Origin: JBBRWV01 sp038248985
GTDB taxonomy: Bacteria > Planctomycetota > Phycisphaerae > WQYP01
Assembly: GCA_038248985.1 (NCBI GenBank)
Contig: JBBRWV010000006.1
Location: forward strand, 1-52,419
Direction: 5' to 3'
Length of the DNA stretch: 52,419 bases
Part shown: in pieces, positions 44,801 to 52,419 of the stretch
Numbering within the stretch: the first letter of the stretch is position 1
How the letters are laid out: each line of letters opens with the position of its first letter
Program-made: the position numbers and the translations under genes
The notes under the pieces: generated by a model
What the model was told of the DNA's origin: nothing
Seen by the model: the letters and a program-made list of their open reading frames with translations, nothing else
Database searches by the model: none

Positions 44801-47025
44801 GGGGTGTGGCGCTGCGTGCCTACACGCCAGTGAAGAATCAGGGCAAAGACGCCGTCATCGGATCGGTATTCTTAATGGCGTTGTGTTTGCCATTTGCATT
44901 CTTTTGCGAGCGGCTGACCATCCGTGCCAAGAATCCGAACTGGCGGATATTGGGAACCCTGGCGTGGTTTGCCGCGGTGTTTGTGTTGCTGTTGTATATT
45001 CATCCGGCATTCAAGATTTCCTTGAACCCGATGATCGTGCTGCTCGCGTTCGTCATGCTCGTTCTGGTGCTGGTCGTCACATCGATTATCTATCGCAAGT
45101 TTGTGCTCTTGATCCGCCAGTACCGCAATCAACTGGAAGGATCGCACGCCGCGGACTTTAAACGTTTTTCCGCCGGTGGGGTGGCATTGAACCTATCGCT
45201 GTCGACGATGGCGCGAAGGTTGGCGCGGACGACGCTGACCGGGGCCACGATCACGATGCTGTCCTTTGCGATTGTCACTTTTTCGTCGATCAGCACCGGG
45301 ATTTCCTACAAGCAGACGCCGATTCTCGGGGTGACGCCCGCCTATACGGGTTTGCTCCTGCGCTTGCCGGGATGGGCCGACATGCCTCGCTCGATCGCGG
45401 TATCTTTTGCCAACGAGTTCGGGGAGCGAAATCTGGTCTTGCCCCGGATGTGGAAGCTGCGCTCTCAGGATCCCTGGGCACTCGGCGTGTCCGGCAATAC
45501 GACAATGTTGATTCAACGTGGCATGGATGAGGGGGCGGATCGGGCCGAGACGACCGACATTCGCGGGGCGGTGGGCATGACTCCCGGCGAAGCGGAATTG
45601 CTGGATATGAAACGCGTGGTAATCGCGGGAACGTGGTTGCGGCCAGGGCATGATGAAGACATGTTGTTATCGCCGGAGGTGGCAGAACAGCTGGGCGTAC
45701 GACCGGAGGATCTGGGAACGCCGCGGGCGGAGGTGAGTATCTTACAGCAGTCAATGACGGTGGTGGGAATCATGGATCCCGCCGTACTGGAAAAGTGGAC
45801 GGATCTGGATGGGGAGGGAATTGCGCCCGCGGATTATGCGGCGGCGGGCATTGTGGGCACGGGAGCAAATTCCTCAGACTTGGTGAATATTCCGACATTT
45901 GATTTGTCGGTGCATATGCCTCATCTCCCCTTCAACCGCGTCGTGATCACCACCGTGGCCAAGACCGAGGCAATGCAAGGCGTGTACAAGAGCGTGTCGG
46001 TGAAGTTTGGCCCGGGCGTCGATGCCAAACGGGAGTTGGAGCGACTGATGCGCCGCCTGACCACTCCAATGTTCGCCGGAGTGGTGCGCCAGGCACCTGA
46101 AGTTTCGGCGGCGGGGCTTTATGAATCGCAGGACAAACCGGACTTGAAGGGGTATGGGAAGTTGGTGGTTCCGATCCTGTTGGCCGTGTTCATGATCGTC
46201 AACACGCTCCTGGGGACGGTGGAGGAACGCAAAGATGAGATCGGGATGTTGAACTCCGTGGGGTTGGCACCGGCTCATGTGGGGATGCTGTTTTTGGTGG
46301 AGGCGATTGTTTACGGCGTGATCGGACTGGTGGTGGGTTATTTATTCGGTCTGGTACTGGCGAAACTGCTGCTGGGGAATGCCGCGTTTATGACGGCGAT
46401 TGGGGCGGCGGGGGTGTCGCTGAATTATTCCTCCGGATCGACGATCATTTCGTGTGCGCTGGTCTTGGTGATCGTGGTGGCATCGGCGATCTATCCCGCC
46501 CAGCAGGCCAAGAAAATGGCATCACCGGGGTCAAAGGGGCGATGGAGCTTGCCGAAGTCTGAGAGCGGCGAGATCTCGGTGGAAGTGCCGTTCACCCTGA
46601 CCGGCGGCAACGCGCTGGGGATGCTGGGCTTTCTCGATGAGTATCTGGCGCAACACACGGATGCGACCTCGCCGGACTTCCGGGTCATACGGAAGGAATT
46701 GGTGGAACGCGCCGCGGCCGATGGGGTCGAAGAACTGGTGTTGGCCGGAGATTCGTACCTGGCACCCTATGACCTGGGCGTATCGAATGGCTTCAGCATT
46801 CAGATGCGGCAGGCCGAGGATCCGAACATTTTGCGGGTGAAGTTCGTCATTCAACGGCGCGGCGGGGATATGACCTCGTACCGCCGGGCCACGCAGAAAT
46901 TCCTGGATCTGTTGCGGCGGCAGTTCCTGATCTGGCGCACGCTGGAACTGGTAGAGAAGCAAAAGTATGTGGAGCGAGCCAAGGCAGGATTTGCTGCCGA
47001 TTTAGCGGGGGCGGAAGGGGCCTAA
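41866..47025 (+). CDS. Fusion of a degenerate M28-peptidase-like domain and an FtsX/MacB-type permease
   Basis: 1719 residues. A membrane or signal segment (AVWACVIALMSLLPAAARG) precedes an M28-like region at about 40-520. The metal-binding residues of M28 peptidases are gone: H-x-D reads Y301-V-D303, the GADD block reads GADT, and the catalytic Glu pair reads His351-His352. Three membrane segments lie at about 1000-1090. An FtsX-type module follows, with one segment near 1128, an extracytoplasmic domain, and three segments at about 1440-1540 around ERKDEIGMLNSVGLAPAHVG, the usual ABC3 permease signature. The last 170 residues are soluble. FtsX/MacB permeases need an ATPase, and none is nearby. 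The GTG at 41866 is 7 bases after the upstream stop; a TTG at 41881 with GGAG upstream is an alternative. Confidence 0.8.
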   Translation: MNVRSLIKLKRWNGRGWCAVWACVIALMSLLPAAARGQTGKELEGKGGVAQNWTLNADYANHVTTEAVSAEIERIYAMGPRAVGQSGHAKIKEYVRAEVRRLSERSNGYLQWKEQPFFATVPVDVRKDEAGNIVDGNAELTIGGEMLRPLAMYPNLVAPSVVGGAGVTAELVDGGDGSFGSLNGKTVKNSIVVLDFNGDKQWENAAKLGAAAILFRHPDKTSQAQASKKFFLVPLEMPRYLLSPEDTARVNGLLAQGRGVKATLKGGARWEKVPASNILALLPGTDADPVKAKNLLVIQVYVDSMCIAPGAPHGADTSLQLIAGLNILRGMMADETTRPKCSVLIAFTDAHHEALQGARSLAYLFWTGRENKLPELQKTAENGATAASNVRVALGIVEGEAGTANAEVDAILAEQVEAIVSRRSVRTARYLHEVRNAAQVNAEDLTYLVGVRNWYGQLKTRVGGVEKVKFVRGGAMKWDDQRYLDARLSTEVIAEALRSRLFDLDRDAMLAEADATVAKWLLEGRKDARTQGLYIELVPEADQLSWAGVTNYGMGSSAQSLFPNMHASHLPVANAMGRALGIRQKNPLDDAFSIEGTTQRGNFLSPQVSEGNALVMAGVPAFGLVSINAARPYLDTPVDVPQTVDKAKAADTMKFLNVFVSWIANDLSLLTLNQMSNAKPTNLVGRAVEYDVLAGLFPNEPVPGALVYYPLQWLNEPKEVNRTIAGVRFAMVDQVDRSGRYEMRMIPGKGQKYAKKDTNLYGFRVNERGEVDYALDYSANGVEVMSNAVYRSSPFGEVSVAIAKMRGVALYDMVDPRTMAPLNELRVLQAKNLGRPDAWSIYLPIDNVCKDDSVSMGVDTCGIAYGPSGVSVVALASAGFAGVRAAYMNTDSTVSATGEPICQGFELGAARQVDFTSLKVATDMVRVNEGRLQIMEKQGIRDKLLTELVRESRVSLDNATASFAAQNYSNAYREATHAWGVALRAYTPVKNQGKDAVIGSVFLMALCLPFAFFCERLTIRAKNPNWRILGTLAWFAAVFVLLLYIHPAFKISLNPMIVLLAFVMLVLVLVVTSIIYRKFVLLIRQYRNQLEGSHAADFKRFSAGGVALNLSLSTMARRLARTTLTGATITMLSFAIVTFSSISTGISYKQTPILGVTPAYTGLLLRLPGWADMPRSIAVSFANEFGERNLVLPRMWKLRSQDPWALGVSGNTTMLIQRGMDEGADRAETTDIRGAVGMTPGEAELLDMKRVVIAGTWLRPGHDEDMLLSPEVAEQLGVRPEDLGTPRAEVSILQQSMTVVGIMDPAVLEKWTDLDGEGIAPADYAAAGIVGTGANSSDLVNIPTFDLSVHMPHLPFNRVVITTVAKTEAMQGVYKSVSVKFGPGVDAKRELERLMRRLTTPMFAGVVRQAPEVSAAGLYESQDKPDLKGYGKLVVPILLAVFMIVNTLLGTVEERKDEIGMLNSVGLAPAHVGMLFLVEAIVYGVIGLVVGYLFGLVLAKLLLGNAAFMTAIGAAGVSLNYSSGSTIISCALVLVIVVASAIYPAQQAKKMASPGSKGRWSLPKSESGEISVEVPFTLTGGNALGMLGFLDEYLAQHTDATSPDFRVIRKELVERAAADGVEELVLAGDSYLAPYDLGVSNGFSIQMRQAEDPNILRVKFVIQRRGGDMTSYRRATQKFLDLLRRQFLIWRTLELVEKQKYVERAKAGFAADLAGAEGA

Positions 47026-47468
47026 AGAGGGGGGATGAATGGGTGGAGCGTGGGTGCTTCCAAGTCGAAGTAAATAACAGGGGTTTCGGCTGAATCACCC
47101 GAAGGCCGCGCCTTGATGCAACGCTAAACTGGCGGGGCGGGTGAATTGGGATTCGCGCCCGGCCGGAGAACCGAATTTGGAAACAGGTCGGGAAAAGGAA
47201 GGGTGTTTATTGGATCATTGAAGAGGGGCATTTTGTCGGGGGGTGAGTAAATATGCTATATTTTAGGAGAATTATAGTTTTGTTTATTCATTTTCTATCT
47301 TAAGTATTTGATTTTATCCGATAACGCTATTAGATTAGATACAGAAAAGCACATTTCATATCTTTCGCACAGCTTGCTTCACCCTGGACTCGCGAGCAGA
47401 CATCAGAAAAACTTAAGCAGTGAAATACACGAGCGTGCTCGTCCAAATTCATGCCCAAGGAGCAGGTT
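47026..47468. other. AT-rich spacer and leader before the prepilin gene
   Basis: 443 bases. The middle (47250-47345) is strongly AT-rich and carries a promoter-like sequence (47233-47262). About 200 bases of untranslated leader would follow. No gene seen. Confidence 0.55.
47233..47262 (+). promoter_or_regulatory. Possible extended -10 promoter for the prepilin-like gene
   Basis: TTGTCG (47233-47238), an 18-base spacer and TATATT (47257-47262) preceded by TGC, an extended -10 form. Confidence 0.35.
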
Positions 47469-48527
47469 ATGAGAAAGCGTTCCGGTTTTACCCTTATTGA
47501 ATTGCTGGTCGTAGTGGCCATCATCGCATTGCTTGTTGCGATCCTCTTGCCATCCTTAAGCCGGGCCAGAACGGTGGCACAACGGACGGCCTGTGGCACA
47601 AACATGCGATCCCTCGCCATGGGGCTGCGACTGTATTTTGCGGAGAATGATAATCAATCCCCTGCGGTGGGTTCAACCAGTGCGGGGGTTCGGATTTGGG
47701 AACTCTCTTGGCCGGTAGCTCTGGCGCCTTATTTGGGCGTAGCGGGGATCGCCGAAATCCCGCTCTCCGCATATGGCAATGCCGGGGTCACGGAACCGGG
47801 TCGTTATTACGAGCTGATTCGCCAAAATTACACCGGCGGGACGGCCCGCAAGTCTTCTCTGTTCTGCCGGCAAGATACCACCTCGCTTCCAGATTTTGCC
47901 CCCGGGTCGGATGGATCCGCTTTCAAGGCCGCGTACACTTGGGGTGTTCGATCTACCTATGCCGCAGTCCAAGCGACGTGGTTGCGCTCGTATTCTGGCG
48001 GAATTTCTGATAATCCCGAAGACATCAGGAGTGGGGCCACTCGCGTGTTTTCAGTGACTGATGTAACCACCTTTGTATCACCGAATACTTCATTTAATTC
48101 GTCTTTGTTCGGACGTGAATTGTCCAACAAGCGGCCAAACACGCCGATCTTTGGTCATTCGATGGGCATTCGCAAGTCTGCCGGTACCATGACCTCCATC
48201 AACGGAGTCAATGCCACGGATGGACGCAACTGGTCTTACTATATTCCTGGAGAAAGTTATTCGACAGGTTTCGATGAAAGCCTTTCTCACGGAAATATTC
48301 TTCCGTTCTCCTACATCGATGCCCATGTCGAACTCATCTCGCTCAATGACATTAAGGCGGACTACCTGGCATCTATTGCTCCGGCGGTTGCGACCTACGG
48401 CGTCGAGATATCGTCCGGCACTGCCAAGGGAGTCAAGTTTTACGACGAGGGCGGCACCAATGCCGGCAGCGAGCCGATCTACACGAAGTCCGCGGGCGAC
48501 AAGGTTCGCTTGAAGCCCTGGTGGTAA
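47469..48527 (+). CDS. Type II/IV pseudopilin-like protein (module A)
   Basis: 352 residues. Prepilin signal RKRSG|FTLIELLVVVAIIALLVAILLP, with Gly at -1 and Glu at +5, to be cut and N-methylated by a PilD-type peptidase and assembled in the inner membrane. Conserved blocks shared with the two other prepilin-like proteins here are RTACGTNMRSL, KSSLFC, TPIFGH and HGNILPFSYIDAH (H-x9-D-A). AAGGAG lies six bases before the ATG. The frame is open from 47451 without support. No assembly ATPase, platform protein or peptidase is in the window. A small membrane protein gene follows after 74 bases. Confidence 0.9.
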   Translation: MRKRSGFTLIELLVVVAIIALLVAILLPSLSRARTVAQRTACGTNMRSLAMGLRLYFAENDNQSPAVGSTSAGVRIWELSWPVALAPYLGVAGIAEIPLSAYGNAGVTEPGRYYELIRQNYTGGTARKSSLFCRQDTTSLPDFAPGSDGSAFKAAYTWGVRSTYAAVQATWLRSYSGGISDNPEDIRSGATRVFSVTDVTTFVSPNTSFNSSLFGRELSNKRPNTPIFGHSMGIRKSAGTMTSINGVNATDGRNWSYYIPGESYSTGFDESLSHGNILPFSYIDAHVELISLNDIKADYLASIAPAVATYGVEISSGTAKGVKFYDEGGTNAGSEPIYTKSAGDKVRLKPWW

Positions 48528-48601
48528 AATCCAATCAGGAGATGCGGATGCGGTCTTGGTCAGCGCTGTATTTTTCGACTTGATAAATGGAGTAGACACT
48601 T

Positions 48602-49069
48602 ATGAGCAGTTTATTTTCATTTCTCAATCAGCGTCCTCGACTCGCGGCGTCTGCAACGGTGGTCCTCATCATAATCTGCGTTGCGGTTGTATATGCCAAT
48701 CAACGCCAATCCAACAGCGCTCCCCAAGGCGACATCTATTTTGATGAATCCAACGGCACGTTAACGCGTCGGCCTTCTACAGAAATTCCTGCTTTGCGTG
48801 GTGCAAGTGGCGCGGAGAGTCTGGTACGCGCAGTCACTTCGGATGAGTCGATGAAGCCGGAGAGCGTTCACTACTTGTTCCGCTTTACCGCTGAAGCAAA
48901 ACAAAGACTGAGCCTTGCGGTTGCGACCAATCCCAAAGGCACCTACACGAACATATTTCTGGAAGAAAACGAAGGCAAAGAAGTTCGAAGATTTGCCGAG
49001 GGATCGCCCTGGGTTTCCGCCACGAGCAAAGAGGGGCAGGCGATTATTGAGGGCGCGACGGCGCAATGA
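48602..49069 (+). CDS. Small single-span protein, partner family of the prepilins (copy 1)
   Basis: 155 residues, no known family. One N-terminal membrane segment (about residues 15-33, ASATVVLIIICVAVVYA) leaves about 120 residues outside. It resembles two more proteins in this window in three blocks: LFRFTAEAKQRL, GKEVRRFAEGSPWV and SKEGQAII. GGAG lies nine bases before the ATG. It follows a prepilin gene on the same strand. A role as accessory or regulator of that pilin is inferred from repeated pairing. Confidence 0.8.
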   Translation: MSSLFSFLNQRPRLAASATVVLIIICVAVVYANQRQSNSAPQGDIYFDESNGTLTRRPSTEIPALRGASGAESLVRAVTSDESMKPESVHYLFRFTAEAKQRLSLAVATNPKGTYTNIFLEENEGKEVRRFAEGSPWVSATSKEGQAIIEGATAQ

Positions 49070-49107
49070 CTGTCGTGAAAAGCCAGTGGTGAATCTGGAG
49101 GGGCCGA

Positions 49108-49569
49108 TCAGGGACTGGGCGGGTTCATTATATTCTGACCTTCGGAAGAGTCTGCGGCCACCCAAGGCGAACTGGGCGCTGGCTTGCGGACTTCCTTGCC
49201 TTCAATCTGCTGGAACAGCGTGGCCGCGATATTCATATCCCGGTCGGCAACGTATTGCTTCTCAAGAGCGTGTTTGGCTTCCGGGGTGAAGCGATAGAAG
49301 TACAGCACGTTTTCCAAGACCGGAGGTTCGGGATGTTGAGTGCTGAGAACTGCCGAGACGAGTGAGAGTGGACCATCCGCTGCGGGAAGTGGGGGGACGG
49401 CGCTGGCCTCTTGAAACGAAAACTGTTGTGTGTTTTCGTCCAGAAAAACCGCCGTTTTGGTTTGCGCAGAGGCGGGAAATCCAAAAGAACGGTAATACGC
49501 GAAGATCAAGGAGCCCATTGCGAGAACAAATATGACAAGGGCAAGGGTCAGTTTTCGTTGAGTCGTCAT
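49108..49569 (-). CDS. Small single-span protein, partner family of the prepilins (copy 2)
   Basis: 153 residues. N-terminal membrane segment (LTLALVIFVLAMGSLIFAYY) and a soluble part with FYRFTPEAKHAL, GKEVRKPAPSSPWV and SSEGQNIM, matching copy 1 (48602-49069) in order and spacing. It faces copy 1 tail to tail with 38 bases between. It lies 75 bases after prepilin B on the minus strand, probably in one transcript with it. Function unknown. Confidence 0.8.
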   Translation of the reverse strand: MTTQRKLTLALVIFVLAMGSLIFAYYRSFGFPASAQTKTAVFLDENTQQFSFQEASAVPPLPAADGPLSLVSAVLSTQHPEPPVLENVLYFYRFTPEAKHALEKQYVADRDMNIAATLFQQIEGKEVRKPAPSSPWVAADSSEGQNIMNPPSP

Positions 49570-49644
49570 AGCGGGACTTTATCTATCCGTAGGAAAGTAT
49601 CATGGAGAAAAGAGAAAAACGTGACCAAACAGTCCGGGCGGAAC

Positions 49645-50637
49645 TTACCAAGTGTTGAACTGAACAGTGGAGGAACTGTTGGTGGAATAACCATAGAGTG
49701 GCTCCAACCCGTTGGGGCCGTACTTGGCCCGGAAATTGGTAAGGCCTGTGCCATCCGCCGTGCCATTGTTGGCCTTGTAGTCCGCAAGTATTTCTGCGGC
49801 GGAGATAACTTCTATGTGGCCATCGAGATACGCAAACGGAAGCCGGTTTTCGTGGGAGTAGCGCACGTAGCTCGCACTGCTGGTATTGGGCAAGGCGAAG
49901 GAGTAGTTCCACGAGCTGCCGCGGTTAATGGCATTGGCGTACGAGAAGTTGCCGCTGCCTGTGTTGTGGCCGAAAATGGGAGTGAATGGCGGCTTGGCGG
50001 CGAGCCTGCGGGAGTAAAACGAAAAGTTATTGGATTGAATGGTGCGTTCGGCGGCGGTGTTACCCGGTGGCGGCTGAAGAGCGGAGGGGTCATCGGAGGT
50101 GGGGACCGTGGTGAAAAGTTCGGTATCGTTTTGAGCCAGATAGTTGTTGCTGGGGAGCCAGGCAACGGCCACGGAAGCATAAGAAGAATAGGTGAAGCTG
50201 TTGGGGTAAGTCCAAGAGGAGTAGGCTGGCAATGTGCCGTTGTAAAGTGGGCAGTAGAGGGAGGATCTGCGACCAGCGCCATTGTCCAGAATCTGTTTGG
50301 CAAAAGCCGCGAAGCGCCCCGTGGCGTCCGCAGCAGCAGGCGCATCGGCAACTCCGGGAATATTTAAATAAGGTGCCAGAGCGACGGGCCATAGGAATTC
50401 GAGCATTTTCTTAGCGCCGGTGTTGCCATAGGTTGCGGCACCTGGGTTGATGTTGCTGTTCTCATTAAAATAAAACTGCAAGGCCAGGCCCACGGACCGA
50501 ATATTCGCCCCACAACTCACGCGCTGCGCCGTAGCCCGCGCCTTGGAAAGCGACGGGAGAAGCAACGCAACAAGTAGCGCGATAATGGAGACAACCACCA
50601 AGAGTTCGATGAGGGTGAAGGCCGATCGTTTTTTCAT
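49645..50637 (-). CDS. Type II/IV pseudopilin-like protein (module B)
   Basis: 330 residues. Prepilin signal KKRSA|FTLIELLVVVSIIALLVALLLP with Ala at -1, which prepilin peptidases accept. Shared blocks are RVSCGANIRSVGLALQFYF, RSSLYC, TPIFGH and HENRLPFAYLDGH (H-x9-D-G). A good promoter lies upstream (50782-50809). No strong ribosome site. The small partner gene (49108-49569) follows. Confidence 0.9.
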   Translation of the reverse strand: MKKRSAFTLIELLVVVSIIALLVALLLPSLSKARATAQRVSCGANIRSVGLALQFYFNENSNINPGAATYGNTGAKKMLEFLWPVALAPYLNIPGVADAPAAADATGRFAAFAKQILDNGAGRRSSLYCPLYNGTLPAYSSWTYPNSFTYSSYASVAVAWLPSNNYLAQNDTELFTTVPTSDDPSALQPPPGNTAAERTIQSNNFSFYSRRLAAKPPFTPIFGHNTGSGNFSYANAINRGSSWNYSFALPNTSSASYVRYSHENRLPFAYLDGHIEVISAAEILADYKANNGTADGTGLTNFRAKYGPNGLEPLYGYSTNSSSTVQFNTW

Positions 50638-50781
50638 GGCATGAATCCCGTCATGTGATCAACAAGCACAACAACTCCGTAGCGCTCTATAGTGAATCCG
50701 CAAGCATCAGAATTGTTGGAGCAGGTGGTGCAAGCGGGTGAAAAAAGAAATGAATTGTTTCGCGCGAGCTTGTCTCTCCCA

Positions 50782-50809
50782 AGTTTAACACAGAAAACGC
50801 AGGTGTCAA
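50782..50809 (-). promoter_or_regulatory. Sigma-70-type promoter of prepilin B
   Basis: On the minus strand, TTGACA (50809-50804), a 16-base spacer and TAAACT (50787-50782). The start codon at 50637 lies about 145 bases downstream. Confidence 0.55.
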
Positions 50810-50898
50810 TAACGCAAAATAAATGGCGTATTTTGCCTGAATTGGAAATGTTTCCAGTCAGGGCTTGTGTCGTTGGCTGACGTGCGGCCCGATCCCCA

Positions 50899-51828
50899 TT
50901 AGTTGGCGGAGTTCCACAGGGACCGACTGCCACTGGGGCCATACAAGTTGGTGTTCTGAATATCGCTGAAGCTGATATTTTCCGCGTGCCCATCCAGAAA
51001 GGAGAAAGGCAATATGTTGTTGTGCGAATTCTTGGTGTTGTAAGAAAGTCCACACCAATCACTGGATCCGCTTTGATTGTATTGCTTAATAAACATAAAG
51101 CCGCTCTTGGCCCCCTGAACATGGCCAAAGACGCCGACATCCGCCGGCGATCCTGTGTTGCTTTTGCCTGTGGCCAAGTGGGTGCCCATGTTGGAACGAA
51201 GGAAGCCATCCACCCCCGCGGATGTGGTGGGAACCGCTGGACCGCTGGTTCCATCGCCGCTTCCCTGATCATCACCAAAAGTAGTGCCCGAATAATGCCA
51301 TGATTTTTCGATGACGCCATAGCTGGTAAACATAACCCAAGGCATAACCGAGTTGCCGGCCGCAGTGCTCGAATCGATCGCATTAATTTGCGTGATCTCA
51401 GATTGTGACAATTTATAGGTTTCGGAAGGACAAAAGAAAACGGATTTGCGGACCGAGCCGCTGACCAGGCCTTTGTAGAACCCGATCCAGCGACCATCAT
51501 AGTTGCCGCCCGTATTGGGGAGCGATCCCACTTCTTGCGGGCCTATGTAGGGTGTCAACAGGACGGCATAAAAGTTTTCCATGATTTGGCCACCGTTGCC
51601 ACCCAAAGCTCCGGCGGCATATCCCTGGCCATGAATCGGTTGGCCATTGTTGTACTCCGAAAAGTACATATTAAGGCCCAACATCAGCGAGCGCGCATTC
51701 GTGCCGCACGCCGTTCGCTTGGCTTGTTCGCGTGCTCGGGACAATGAGGGCAGGAGTATCGCAATGAGCAGGGCAATGATGGCAACAACGACCAGAAGCT
51801 CAATAAGGGTAAATGCACGACGTTTCAT
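50899..51828 (-). CDS. Type II/IV pseudopilin-like protein (module C)
   Basis: 309 residues. Prepilin signal KRRA|FTLIELLVVVAIIALLIAILLP with Ala at -1. The block RTACGTNARSLMLGLNMYF is nearly the same as in the 47469 gene, and NNILPFSFLDGH keeps the D-G part of the C-terminal motif. AGAGGTGA precedes the ATG. It follows a small single-span gene (51862-52296) by 33 bases, the reverse order to modules A and B. Confidence 0.9.
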   Translation of the reverse strand: MKRRAFTLIELLVVVAIIALLIAILLPSLSRAREQAKRTACGTNARSLMLGLNMYFSEYNNGQPIHGQGYAAGALGGNGGQIMENFYAVLLTPYIGPQEVGSLPNTGGNYDGRWIGFYKGLVSGSVRKSVFFCPSETYKLSQSEITQINAIDSSTAAGNSVMPWVMFTSYGVIEKSWHYSGTTFGDDQGSGDGTSGPAVPTTSAGVDGFLRSNMGTHLATGKSNTGSPADVGVFGHVQGAKSGFMFIKQYNQSGSSDWCGLSYNTKNSHNNILPFSFLDGHAENISFSDIQNTNLYGPSGSRSLWNSAN

Positions 51829-51861
51829 GAAATCACCTCTGAAAATTGGACACCTTGAGAT

Positions 51862-52296
51862 TCAATGGCCGTGGCCATCGTTGTCTGTATGGCCTGTGAT
51901 GGCCCGCCCTGCCGCTGTATTACCGGCAATCCAAGGCGAATCATCCTGGGGAAGGCGAACCAGTTGCCCGTCGAGCGGATTGTTCAAAATTCCGGCGCGT
52001 GCCTGCAAAGGTGCGCTGCTGAGGAATTGTTCGGCGGCAGCTTGGCCTTCCGGGGTATATTTTTCGAGGTAACGGATGCTGTCTTTTGAGCCCTCGTTCA
52101 TGTACGCGCGAACCAGAATTGCGCCTTCATTTCCGGTGATAGGAGGAACCTGTCCGGGCGGCATCATGACGATCTGCTTGGTGACTTCATTGTAATAAGG
52201 TGTATCCGGGAGGATGATCTCGGGTGAGTTGTCGGATCGCATCGAAAAAACGGCGACCGTGAGCGCCAAAACAGATATGACTAAGGGCCGGCGCAT
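51862..52296 (-). CDS. Small single-span protein, partner family of the prepilins (copy 3)
   Basis: 144 residues. A short hydrophobic N-terminus (LVISVLALTVAVFSM) may be a signal or anchor. The soluble part has YTPEGQAAAEQFL, GQLVRLPQDDSPWI and TAAGRAI, aligned with copies 1 and 2 but more divergent; it ends in a His/Asp tail. The ATG at 52296 is preferred to the TTG just before it. First gene of a possible minus-strand unit with prepilin C. Confidence 0.75.
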   Translation of the reverse strand: MRRPLVISVLALTVAVFSMRSDNSPEIILPDTPYYNEVTKQIVMMPPGQVPPITGNEGAILVRAYMNEGSKDSIRYLEKYTPEGQAAAEQFLSSAPLQARAGILNNPLDGQLVRLPQDDSPWIAGNTAAGRAITGHTDNDGHGH

Positions 52297-52385
52297 CAAT
52301 AAATGTCAAATAATATCATGTCAGAGGGGCCTGTGGTTCGATGCATTGAAAGGACTAATTACGACGCGGGCAAGGAGGCCTTAGG

Positions 52386-52419
52386 ATGGCGAATAAGTTT
52401 CAAGGACGATACGAGCCGC
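52386..52419 (+). CDS. Start of a gene running off the right edge
   Basis: ATG with a near-ideal AAGGAGG seven bases upstream (52372-52378) and eleven open codons (MANKFQGRYEP). Too short to identify. It diverges from small protein copy 3. Confidence 0.55.
   Translation, partial: MANKFQGRYEP

Noticed and set aside
1..52419. CRISPR arrays or rRNA genes
   Set aside because: No regularly spaced direct repeats and no rRNA-like sequence seen.

Overview
This window most likely comes from a planctomycete, probably of the Phycisphaerae group. The reasons are three proteins of 309 to 352 residues with a prepilin-type FTLIELLVV start and an H-x9-D(G/A) motif, a large multi-pass protein resembling planctomycete DUF6785 proteins, large secreted beta-propeller/CBM9 proteins, and a Gram-negative-type housekeeping set (kdsB, hslU, uppP). 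The class is an inference; no rRNA is present. Most genes look like ordinary chromosome, with one RHS island and several broken genes.

Layout. 1-8.1 kb: a DNA methyltransferase cut by the left edge, a GT2 membrane glycosyltransferase, a methyltransferase-GT2 fusion, trigger factor (tig), thioredoxin (trxA, with a near-consensus promoter) and the ABC-F protein EttA. 8.2-11.8 kb: an accessory patch holding a Ku C-terminal relic, an RHS gene broken by a stop codon and ending in a LysM domain, a small membrane protein that may be its immunity partner, a dispersed repeat and tRNA-Cys. 12.2-20.4 kb: a YrdC-like/arginine-phosphatase fusion overlapping rpiB, then rimO, pgsA-pgpA-uppP (phosphatidylglycerol and undecaprenyl phosphate), and kdsB-pyrG on the opposite strand. 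20.7-32.8 kb: sucCD, two radical SAM genes, a nitronate monooxygenase-like enzyme, an Fpg/Nei-like glycosylase, a BI-1 membrane protein, an SDR, hslU, an AraC relic and leuB.

32.9-39 kb: tRNA-Arg, a second copy of the repeat, a broken sialate O-acetylesterase gene and a 1289-residue secreted CBM9/propeller protein. 39.3-47 kb: a two-gene unit on the other strand, an 840-residue multi-pass membrane protein followed by a 1719-residue protein joining a degenerate M28-peptidase-like domain to an FtsX/MacB-type permease. 47.4-52.4 kb: three prepilin-like proteins and three small single-span proteins that resemble each other, plus the start of one more gene at the right edge.

By eye the + strand is C-rich at the left and G-rich from about 20.7 kb onward, whatever the gene strand. 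The best candidates for an undescribed system are the prepilin/small-protein modules and the 840-residue protein with its M28-FtsX partner. The RHS-LysM cassette and the catalytic-residue losses in pyrG, the Fpg/Nei-like protein, the YrdC domain and rpiB also deserve attention.
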